NCBI GenBank assembly: GCA_918797485.1
Contig: CAKKNE010000004.1
Location: 1,488,001-1,552,000, forward strand
Direction of reading: 5' to 3'
Origin: Pelagomonas calceolata
Lineage: Eukaryota; Sar; Pelagophyceae; Pelagomonadales; Pelagomonadaceae
Length of the DNA stretch: 64,000 nt
Shown here: one piece after another, positions 1 to 8,159 of the stretch
Position numbering within the stretch: position 1 is the stretch's first letter
Layout of the letters: each line of letters begins with the position of its first letter
Translations under genes and position numbers: made by a program
The notes under the pieces: model-generated
Database searches by the model: none
Seen by the model: only the letters and a program-made list of their open reading frames with translations
Told to the model about the DNA's origin: nothing

Positions 1-1182
1 GGCGCGCGCGCAGATGCGCTGCAAACTCCCAAAGGCCTCGACGAAGGGCGCGCGCGCGAGCACCGCGCACTCGCAGTCATGATCCGCGACGACCGACGCC
101 GTGCGCGCGTCGTCGCCCAACAACGCCATCTCCCCGAAGTAGTTGCCCGGCTCCAAACTGCCCACGACGCGCCTTTCGGATCCGACCTCGACGCGCGCGC
201 GGCCCCTCCTTAGTACATAAAACGCGTCGCCAACGTCGCCCTGCCGCACGATGACCTCGCCCGCCTCGTAGGACTTCGTGGCGAAGAGGTCGGCGCACCT
301 CCTCCGCTCCTCCTCGGTAAGCTTCCCGAGGACCTCGACACTCGAGAGCACGCGCCTTCTCAAATTCGCATCCAGCAACGCCGCGACGGGCCCCAGCCGG
401 GCCTCGACGCGCCTTCGGTCGACTTTGAGGAGCACGCAGGCCGTGCGCGCGCGGACGTCGGCCGCTCTAAATTGATCCCTGAGCAGCGCGCGCTCTCCAA
501 AATATTCGCCCTGGCGCAGGACCAGGTCCCGCATCTGGACCTCGCCCGTCCCGATGTTCGTGCAGTCGACCGTGCCCTCGAGAATACAAAACATCGTCGC
601 GCCCGTCGCGCCCTTCTTCACAATCTCCTCGCCGGCCTGGACATTGGTCTCCTCGGCGGCGAGGGCAGCCACATCCAACTGCGCCTCCGTCAGGCCCTCG
701 AGCAGCCCGACGCGCGCGAGCGCCGCCGCCGCGCGGCGGTGCCGCGCGGCCGCGGCCGCGGCGACGCACCGCCGCGCCGCCGCCGCGTCGACCCGCCACG
801 CGGCGCCGCCGGGCGGCGCCGCGCCGTCCGCGGCGCGGGGCGCGGGGCCCAGCAGCGCCTCGCCGCCTATTACATTTCCCGCGTCGCCGACGACGAACGC
901 CGCCTCGCCGACGTCGCCCGCCCGGTGCGGGCGCGGCGCGCCCGCGGCCGTCGCGCGCGCGGCCGCCGCCGCGGCCGCCTCCGGCGGCGCCCGCGCGAAG
1001 AGGCGCGTGCCCTTGGCGAGCGCCTCCGCGATGGCGCGCTGCTGCGCCGGCGTCGGCCCGCCGGGCGGCGGCGGCGGCAGCGCCGCGGCGGCGTCGACGG
1101 CGCCGCCGTAGACGTAGCGCCCGGCGGCGCGCGCCTTCTTCGCGGGAGCGCGCTCCTGCGGCGCGCTCGGGGCGCAGCCCAT
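1..1182 (-). CDS. Cyclic-nucleotide-binding protein, PKG-like (5' part; runs off the window)
   Basis: The frame is open from an ATG at 1182 to the window edge, 394 codons with no intron. It starts MGCAPS, a good N-myristoylation and palmitoylation site as in apicomplexan cGMP-dependent kinases, so membrane attachment is likely. Residues about 60-150 look like a decayed cNMP domain (GGEALLGPAPRAAD). Residues 160-265 form a cNMP domain with phosphate-binding cassette GEYFGERALL. Residues 285-385 form a second with NYFGEMALL followed by RTAS; a Ser/Thr after R-x-A is the usual cGMP-type feature. Proline- and alanine-rich linkers fill residues 35-80. No kinase domain is visible because the gene leaves the window, so a PKA regulatory subunit or another cNMP protein remains possible. 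Almost all codons end in G or C. Confidence 0.8.
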   Translation of the reverse strand, partial: MGCAPSAPQERAPAKKARAAGRYVYGGAVDAAAALPPPPPGGPTPAQQRAIAEALAKGTRLFARAPPEAAAAAAARATAAGAPRPHRAGDVGEAAFVVGDAGNVIGGEALLGPAPRAADGAAPPGGAAWRVDAAAARRCVAAAAAARHRRAAAALARVGLLEGLTEAQLDVAALAAEETNVQAGEEIVKKGATGATMFCILEGTVDCTNIGTGEVQMRDLVLRQGEYFGERALLRDQFRAADVRARTACVLLKVDRRRVEARLGPVAALLDANLRRRVLSSVEVLGKLTEEERRRCADLFATKSYEAGEVIVRQGDVGDAFYVLRRGRARVEVGSERRVVGSLEPGNYFGEMALLGDDARTASVVADHDCECAVLARAPFVEAFGSLQRICARA

Positions 1183-1717
1183 GTGCAGTCTCGGGGTGAT
1201 CGGTCGTCCAGCTGTCGAACCGGTCGATCGATGCGTCGATCGATGCGGGCGCTCCCGCAAATAAAAGTCTCGGTTTATTGAGAATCCAAGGCAGTCCTAT
1301 CAGTCCTCCCAAAGTGATTGTAGCAGCCGAGAAATCTAGTGGGTCTAAACTAGCTCAATTACGGGAACGACACCCGCACGCTTCGGCGGATTCGTGGGCA
1401 CGCCGGGCGGCTCCGGCGTGCGACACATGGCTCCTTTCCTTCCTCTCCAGCGCTAGTGGGGCCGTCCGCGGCGGCTCGCGGGGGCCATTTCCCTCAGCAC
1501 TCCGCCAAGCTCCCACCCCAAGAGCAGGCCTCCGGAGGGATCGGGCGGAGAGGCCTAGGAGAGGCGGGTCCCTGGTTTACAAGACCGACACCCCTACTCT
1601 TTGTCAGCGACTTCGAGACGAGGCCTCTCACCGCGCTCGCCGCGCCCGCGCGTCGACGCGCAGTTACGGTTGAGAACAACCCAACCGTGTACAACACCAA
1701 GGCGCAGCAAAGACAAA
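1183..1717. other. Divergent spacer between PKG-like gene and HSP60
   Basis: This 535-base spacer must hold both promoters. Nothing coding is supported. A tandem pair of the 12-mer GTCGATCGATGC lies at 1223-1246, just upstream of the PKG-like ATG. An ATAAAA string sits at 1261-1266. The HSP60 frame stays open upstream of its ATG to about 1601, which I treat as untranslated because the targeting peptide begins at 1718. Confidence 0.5.
1223..1246. repeat. Tandem 12-mer in promoter region
   Basis: Two perfect head-to-tail copies of GTCGATCGATGC lie about 40 bases upstream of the PKG-like start codon. Each copy contains the palindrome ATCGAT. It could be a regulatory site or plain tandem duplication. 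Confidence 0.6.
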
Positions 1718-3387
1718 ATGCAACCCTTACTCAGCCGAGGCGCCCGGCCGCTGGCCAAACACGCTAGAGCCATGAGCGGCAAGGAGATCAACTTCGGGAC
1801 GGAGGGGAGAGCGCTCATGTTAAGGGGCGTGGACCAGCTCGCGGACGCCGTGAGCGTGACCTTGGGCCCGAAGGGCCGGAACGCGATTCTCGACCAGCCG
1901 TACGGAGCGCCCAAGATAACGAAGGACGGCGTCACCGTAGCCAAGAACATCGAGTTCAAGGATAGGTTCGAGAACATGGGCGCGCAGCTCGTGCGGCAGG
2001 TGGCGACGCGCACGAACGACGCGGCCGGCGACGGCACCACGACGGCCACCGTCCTGACGAGGGCCATCTTCGCGGAGGGCGTCAAGGCCGTGGCCGCCGG
2101 CATGAACCCCTCGGACCTGAGACGTGGCATCCGGGCCGCCGCCCACCAAGTCGTCAAAGAGATCGAAGCGATAGCCAAACCGATTTCGTCGCGCGAGGAG
2201 ATCGCGCAGGTCGCGACGATCTCCGCCAACTCCGAGCGGGAGATCGGCGACTTGATCAGCGAGGCCATGGAACGGGTGGGCAAGGAGGGCGTCATCACCG
2301 TGAACGACGGCAAGACGCTCGACAACGAACTAGACGTCGTCGAGGGCATGAAGTTCGACCGGGGCTACATCTCGCCCTACTTCGCGACCGACCCCAAGAC
2401 GCAGGTTTTCGATGTCGAGGACCCCCTGATACTGCTGGTCGAGAAGAAGGTTTCGTCGATCCAGTCGATCGTGCCGTTGCTCGAGACGGTCGTCAAGGCG
2501 CAGCGGCCCCTGTTGGTCGTGGCGGAGGACGTGGAATCCGAGGCCCTGGCGACGCTCGTCGTGAACAAGCTGCGGGCGGGCATCAAGGTCTGCGCGGTCA
2601 AGGCCCCCGGCTTCGGCGACAACCGGCGCGAGACGCTCCAGGACCTCGCCGCGCTGACGGGCGCCACGGTCGTCTCGGACGACGTCGGCCTGAAGCTCGA
2701 GCAGGCGACGCTCGACCACCTCGGGAGCTGCAAGCGGTGCACCGTGTCGAAGGACGACGCGATCGTGCTCGACGGCGGCGGCGCGCGGGCCGACGTCGAG
2801 GCGCGCTGCGACGCCATACGGGACTTGATCGCTGCCAGCACATCGGACTACGAGCGCGAGAAGCTCCAGGAGCGCCTCGCGAAGTTGGGAGGGGGCGTCG
2901 CCGTCATCAAGGTCGGCGGCGCGTCGGAGGTCGAGGTCAGCGAGAAGAAGGATCGGGTCGTCGACGCGCTGAACGCGACGCGCGCGGCCGTCGAGGCGGG
3001 CGTCGTGCCCGGCGGCGGCCGCGCGCTGCTCCACGCGTCGACGCGCCTCGACGCGGTGATGGCCTCGGCGGAGAACCTCGACCAGCGCGTCGGCGCGGAG
3101 ATCGTGCAGCGCGCGCTGCGCGCGCCGGCGGCCAGAATCGCGGAGAACGCCGGCGCCGAGGGCGCCGTCGTCGTCGGCGAGCTCCTCAAGGAGGCCGACG
3201 CGACGCGCGGCTACGACGCCGCCGCCGGCGAGTACGTCGACCTGTACGCGGCGGGCATCGTGGACCCGGCCAAGGTCGTCAAGACCGCCGTGACGGACGC
3301 GCAGTCCGTCGCCGCGCTCATGATGACGGCCGAGGCCTTCGTCGCGGACCTGCCCCCCGACCCGAGCGAGGCGGCGGCGGGGCCGCC

Positions 3388-3424
<37 letters not shown>

Positions 3425-3430
3425 ATGTAG
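1718..3430 (+). CDS. HSP60: Mitochondrial chaperonin HSP60 (group I chaperonin)
   Basis: This single-exon frame gives 570 residues. It is the GroEL-type subunit that folds proteins in the mitochondrial matrix with HSP10. Residues 1-20 ([20 protein letters not shown]) are basic and hydroxylated, as in a mitochondrial presequence. The mature part shows the ATP-site string [14 protein letters not shown], the conserved [10 protein letters not shown] region and the GGM-repeat tail ending GGMGGMM that is typical of the family. The ATG at 1718 (AAAATG) is chosen over the longer open frame because the presequence starts there. The gene faces mL41 and their stop codons are only 47 bases apart. Codon use is GC-rich but slightly less extreme than in its neighbours. 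Confidence 0.97.
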
Positions 3431-3477
3431 GCCCGCCGCGCCCCCCCGGCCCCACTAGGACAACTACTATGAACACC

Positions 3478-3783
3478 CTACCGCGGGGGGCGCGGCGCGT
3501 CGTGGGGCATCCGCGGGACCGCGCGCGCGACGTAGGGCCCGAGCGCGCGGCCGCCGGGCGCCGGCGCGACGAGCCGGACGACGCGGGCGGCGTCGACGAC
3601 GAAGCGGCCGGCGCGCGTGCGGCGGCCCGTCGGCCGCGCGCCGCTGCCCTTGGCGCAGCCCTTGCCCGCGCGCTTCGGCGTCAGGGGCAGGCGCTTCGCG
3701 CGCGCGCGCGGCAGGTACTTGCTGAAGGCGCGGCCGGCCGGCGGCGGCGGGCCGCGCGCCGCGAGCCGGGCGAGGGCCAGCAT
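3478..3783 (-). CDS. MRPL41: Mitochondrial ribosomal protein mL41 (MRP-L27/L41 family)
   Basis: The 101-residue single-exon product matches the small mL41 family of the mitochondrial large ribosomal subunit. The diagnostic stretch is RLPLTPKRAGKGCAKGSG, followed by GRRTRAGRFVVD and a late LGPYVAR. The first 25 residues (MLALARLAARG and on) are basic and amphipathic, fitting matrix import. The length agrees with the family, so the chain looks complete. It is convergent with HSP60, another mitochondrial protein. A longer frame in another register (3467-4009) is a composition shadow. The assignment rests on the short conserved core. Confidence 0.85.
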   Translation of the reverse strand: MLALARLAARGPPPPAGRAFSKYLPRARAKRLPLTPKRAGKGCAKGSGARPTGRRTRAGRFVVDAARVVRLVAPAPGGRALGPYVARAVPRMPHDAPRPPR

Positions 3784-4201
3784 TCCTGTTGCGTGTCGAC
3801 ACCTTAGGCTTTTTGCGGTGCCTCGCGCGACGGCTGGATGCGTCGCTGGCGGGACGGCCTGCTGAGCGAGTGCTGCTCTGCCCCAACGCTCGCTGTCTTT
3901 CCTCGCCTAGACCCCCTGCCCGTGGACTATTGTCTTTGTTTTTTGGAAGTTGCAATCCTGTCTTGCTACTTACTGTCTGCTCTGTCTTAACATCTAGTGT
4001 CTTTAACATACTACCTATTTATTTTTCATGGTGATATTTGTATCTAGACCCCTCAAGTTTTTGATTGATGTGTATTAGGATTGATCTTTGATGTATTTTT
4101 GCGTTTTCCTCCCCCTCCTATTCCTTCCCCCCTTTTCCCTTCCACTAGTCCGACCCACGTGTTTTTGTTGAGGTGGCCTAAGTCGGCGTGGACACGGCAC
4201 G
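3784..4201. other. AT-richer spacer upstream of mL41
   Basis: This 418-base spacer is pyrimidine- and T-rich (for example 3941-4030 and 4090-4150), in clear contrast to the GC-rich genes on both sides. I see no gene, repeat or RNA in it. It presumably holds the mL41 promoter at its left end. Confidence 0.4.
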
Positions 4202-4461
4202 ATGGAGGAAATAAATCTCACAGATGCAACACTGAACCAGATCGCAAAGTGGGTCCGGCAATTTAACCTACCAGACACATTAGTAGGGCATTTTGAGTCA
4301 AGAAAACTCAAAACTCGAAGCCTCTTATTTTTTCATCGATAATAAAGCGGCTGAAAAAGCGCGGAACGACCGAACTAAAAGACCTCAAGTTCACCCTTCT
4401 AGAGATCGTAGCGATCAACAACAACATTCAAGAAAACAAAGGCAAATTCGAGTACGAAGAG
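4202..4461 (+). CDS. Possible gene remnant, two exons, unknown product
   Basis: An ATG at 4202 opens a 27-codon exon (MEEINLTDATLNQIAKWV and on, ending LPDTL). A GT-AG intron would span 4283-4347 (65 bases), after which the frame continues KRGTTELKDLKFTLLEIV to EYEE near 4461. Composition is normal and unlike the GC-rich shadow frames. Beyond about 4462 the sequence becomes the antisense of the importin-like gene, and no convincing end is seen. I do not recognise the protein. It may be the 5' part of a gene cut by the rearrangement that placed the importin-like gene here. The intron is followed by C rather than the G usual in this window, which weakens it. Confidence 0.3.
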
Positions 4462-7048
4462 GTGCCGGAGGCCACCGCCCGGACGAGGTCCGCGAGCGCG
4501 CGCGCCAGCGGCGGCGGCGGCGCCCCGGCCGCGCGCCAGGCGAGGGCGAGGGCCGGGAGTGCCCTCGCGGCGCGCTCGTCGAGCGCGCCGGGCTCGGCCG
4601 CCGCGACGGCGAGCACCGCCCGCCCCGCGCGCGCGAGGGCTACTGCGTCGACCTCGCGCCCGAGGACCTCCAACCACGCGCCCAATACACCCGGAGCGGC
4701 CACGGCGCGCGCGACGACGGGTCCCAGCTCGGGGCGCCCCGCCTGCGCGATCAAAGGCATCGAGACGACGCCGCGGCGATGGCGTATCTCCGCGCAATCG
4801 AGGTGTCAAGTGAAGAATCAACGAAAGTCTCTGGGACGCCGCGACGCACCAGTCGGGCGAGCGCCGCGGCGGCGACCTCGACGGCAGCCGGCAGCGCGAG
4901 GCCGGCGACGAGTGCGTCGGCGGCGCCCCGCAGGTGGCCGAGGGCCTCCGGCGGGAGCGCCGCGCCGACCTCGCCGAGCGCCCAGCAGAGGCTCCAGGCC
5001 GCGTCGCCGTCGCCCTCGGCCGCCGCGCGCGCCGCGCGCTCCACGAGGAGCGGCGCGAGGCGCGCGAGCGGCGACGCGTCGGCCAGTCCCTCGCGCGCCG
5101 CGGCCGCGCCCGCGACGTCCGCGGCGGCGGCGGCGGCCTCCGCCGGGGCGCCGGCGAGCGCGGCGGCCAGCGCTCGCCAGCCGCCGCACGCCTCGAGGTA
5201 CGCCGCGTCGCCGTCGGACGCCTCCAGCAGCGCGTCGAACGCCGCGCGCGCCACGCGCGCGGCGCCCGCGCCGGCCGCGGCCGCGCCGACCGCCGCGCAC
5301 CGCGCCGCCGCGGCGAGGCGGTCCTCAGCGCCGAGGCGCGGCGCGACGGCGCCCAGCGCCTCGAGCGCCGCGCAGCTCGAGCCTCGGGCGGCGGCCGCCG
5401 CCGCGAGCTCGCGCCACGTGTCCGGCGGGGCCGCGGCGGCGCCCGCGCCCTGCGCGCGCGCCAGCGCGGCGACCGCGCGGTAGGCGGGGCCCGCGCCTCC
5501 CGCGACGTGCGTGCCGTAGGCCAAGAACCGGAGAGCCGCGCCGAGCCGCGCGGCGTCGGCGCCGAGCCACTCGTCGAGGCCGCCGAGCAGCAGCGCCGTC
5601 GCGGCGACGAGCCGCGCCCGGCGCGGGCCCGGCGGCGCCGCGGCGGCGCCCGCCGCGCACGCGTGCACCGCGTCCGCAAGCGCGGCGGCCGCGGCCGCGC
5701 CGGCCGCGGCGCCCCGCGCGAGGAGCGGGCCGGCGAACGCGAGGCACCGGGCCGCCGCCGCGAGCACGTCCGCGTCCCTCGCGTCGATGCGCCGCGCCCC
5801 CGCGAGCACCGCGTCGACGTACGCCGCGGCGCCGAGCGCGCCGGCCGCCGCCGCGAGGCACCACCCTATAAACTCGTCGCGGAGCCACCGGTACGCGTCC
5901 CCCTCGAACCGCTCGGCCCAGGCGCCGGCGTTCTCCGGGAGCGCCGCCGCGTCGTCGCCGTGGAGCGCCGCGTCCGCGCCCGCGTCCGCGTCCGCGTCCG
6001 TGGCCCCGTCGGCGAGGCCCCCGCGCGGCCACACGACGCGCGGGACGAGGCGCACCACGAGGGCGCGCGTCCGCGCCACCACGCCCGGCCCCGGGCGCGC
6101 CCCCCCAACCAACTCCGCCCACGCCGCGCAGCACGCCTCGGCCGCGGCGGCGTCCGGTCCGACGCAGCCCTCCGCGACGTCGTCGAGCACGCCGGCGGCC
6201 CAGGGCCGGGCGCCGCGGGCGGTCGCCCCGGGGTCGGCGACCGCCAGGCCCGCCGCGAACCGCCGCCTCGCGCGCGCCGCGGCGGGGTCCGCGGCCGCCG
6301 CCGCCGCGCGCGCCCGCGCGTGCGCCGCGCCCAGCGCCTCGAGCTCGGCGTCGTCGCCCGGCCGCAGGGCTCCGGCCGCGGCCGCCGCCTCCAGGACCTC
6401 GCAGGCCGCGCGGGCCGCGCCCGCGTCTCCGGACGCAGCCGCCGCGCCGACCGCGCGCGCGAGGGCGCCCCCGCCGGCGCCGAGCGGCGACGCGCCCGGC
6501 CGCTCGCCCGTGCCGCCGCGCCGCAGGCACGCGCCCGTCTCGAGCCAGCGCGCCGCGCACGCGACGGCCTCGACCGTGGCGCCGGCCCGGGCGGCCGCGT
6601 CGAGGGCCGCCGCCGCGGCGGACGCCCAGCACGCCGCGCCGTCGCCGCCGCGGTGGGGACACTCGGTCGCGAGCGCCGTCCAGCACGCGATGCCGCCGCG
6701 TTGGCCGAGCGCCAGCGCGTCGTCGAGGGCCGTGGGCGAGCGCGCGGCCGCCGCCGCAAGCGCGCGCGCGCACTGCGACCGCGCGGCCTCCGCGCAGTTC
6801 GGCGCGGTGCACACGGAAAGCGCCGTCTCCCAGTGCTCGTGCGGCAGCGCGCCTCGCCTCGCCAATGCGAGGAGGGCCGAGGACGCGAAGACCGAGACGT
6901 CGGCGCGGCACGCAGCGCATGCGCGCGCGAGCAAGTCCAAGAGGTGCGCCGGCGACGCGCTGCTGTAGGCCTCGAGCGCGCGCGGGTCTGAGGCCAAGGC
7001 CGCAGCAACGGCCTCGACTTCGTCCGTCCGCCCGCTTTGCTTGCTCAT
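4428..7048 (-). CDS. Importin-beta/exportin-like HEAT-repeat protein
   Basis: Exon 1 is 4850-7048 and exon 2 is 4428-4742, joined by a GT-AG intron of 107 bases (4743-4849) that keeps the frame: LARL joins AGRPELGPVV. The product is 837 residues, almost wholly alanine-rich helices in pairs, resembling the importin-13/transportin-3 type of nuclear transport receptor. Landmarks are an N-terminal HWETALSVC and ACWTALATECP region and a late LLLGGLDEWL. The match is one of architecture and spacing, not strong motifs, so another HEAT protein is possible. The last dozen residues (GTSSYSNLPLFS) come from non-GC-rich sequence on the far side of an apparent breakpoint near 4462 and overlap the possible plus-strand gene. 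Confidence 0.6.
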
Positions 7049-7737
7049 TTACTGGCTAAGCCGCTTGCATGCTTTTGTTACGGTCCAGGTGTACGGCGTC
7101 GCGCGGCGATGGTGCGCCCTTCGTGTTTGGACGTGCCGCATTTAGGTGCCCACGGTGCTGTGGGACCGAAATAGCCATTGGTTCCGTGGTCTATAAGTAG
7201 CAAGAGTATAGTCATGTAGTAGCAGGGTCCTGGATCACCAGCCGAGCGCTGTTCCAACCTAACTACGAGAGTGTTTTATAGCAAATTGTTGTTACACCGT
7301 AGCGTCAATAGACACTCAATGTATAGACTCAAATTTAGAGAGTGGGAGATACATATCTAGGGTAGGAAGGGCTAGTAGTAGGTTTCTCTCTCTACTCCCC
7401 CTGGACGCGCGCGTCCATCAGATGTCCTTCTACTAGAGGATGTAGCTCAGTGGTAGAATCCATGTGATAAGTGATAGGCTTCGTGCGCAACAGATTTCTT
7501 CTCGAAATGATTGTCCGTGTACACCTCTGTCAAGCGCCGCCGCGAGGAGGCCGCCGCGGCGATCCGGTCTCTTCCTGCAGACGTCCGTCGTCGGCGCACA
7601 CGAACCCGGTCGTCGACGGGCAGCTCGTACCCAAGCACCGCCGCCTAGACTAAGGATTCATAGACCGCACCTTTCCCCTGCCCCTCCTCGCCGTCCCCCG
7701 GTATAGGTGTCGCCGTCCAACGGCTAGGGGACTAAAA
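7049..7737. other. Spacer with a tRNA-like head and no gene
   Basis: This spacer holds the importin-like promoter at its left end, a TATA-like CTATAAGTAG at 7191-7200, a perfect GC palindrome GGACGCGCGCGTCC near 7402 and a tRNA-like fragment at 7437. From about 7530 it turns GC-rich without a usable frame. Its right end joins a truncated LINE. Confidence 0.4.
7437..7458 (+). pseudogene. tRNA-derived fragment (A-box only)
   Basis: The string AGGATGTAGCTCAGTGGTAG matches the 5' half of a tRNA, including the D-arm and a pol III A box (TAGCTCAGTGG). No acceptor-stem partner, anticodon arm or B box (GGTTCGANTCC) follows, so it is not a working tRNA. It lies upstream of a LINE 3' end and could be the head of a SINE-type chimera. 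Confidence 0.4.
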
Positions 7738-8035
7738 GAAACAATCCAACACACGTTGTTTGAATGCGAGGCCTTTGAGGAAGAACGGGAGGTATTTCTT
7801 TCGAGATTATACTCGGTTTGCCCCCTCGCACGGCAATTGACCGATGAGGGCCGATGTCGCTTGGTCATGGGAAACGAGTTACCCCGGGAGATCGAAAATC
7901 CGTTGTATAGATACCTTTCTGCTAGTTCGCAGCTCCGGTTGGGCGTCCTGACCGAGCGGGGAGTAGGCTCCTAGGAGCTTGTTCCTTTTTTTTAGGTCTT
8001 CCTTAATTTATTTATTTATTTATTTATTTAGAGGG
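7738..8035 (+). mobile_element. 5'-truncated LINE: last part of ORF2, 3' UTR and TTTA tail
   Basis: The frame ETIQHTLFECEAFEEERE and on, stopping at 7974, is the C-terminal zinc-ribbon end of a non-LTR retrotransposon reverse-transcriptase protein. It closely matches 46020-46156. After the stop comes GGAGCTTGTTCC, a T tract, AGGTCTTCCTTAA and a run of TTTA repeats, the same 3' end found at 10989-11018, 24670-24725 and 49281-49321. Homology begins abruptly at 7738, the usual sign of 5' truncation in target-primed insertion. It lies just upstream of IFT81. Confidence 0.8.
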
Positions 8036-8159
8036 GTAGGGGAGGGGGGCTCACGGGCCACTTGCCTTGGTACTTGCCTTGGCGCACCTGTACTGGTATG
8101 TATCCTTTTGCCGTTCGGGCTGTTTTCGCCTAACCGCCACCGCGCTAACACACAAAACG

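Noticed and set aside
467-1312. Long frames on both strands across the PKG-like gene
   Set aside because: They are arginine- and alanine-rich shadows of GC-biased coding DNA; only the frame with two cNMP domains makes sense.
1601-1717. Upstream 39-codon extension of HSP60
   Set aside because: It begins at a non-ATG codon and precedes a good mitochondrial presequence at 1718.
4399-6991. Many 300-700-codon frames opposite the importin-like gene
   Set aside because: Same cause: extreme GC third positions leave all frames open. They lack helices, motifs and normal residue balance.
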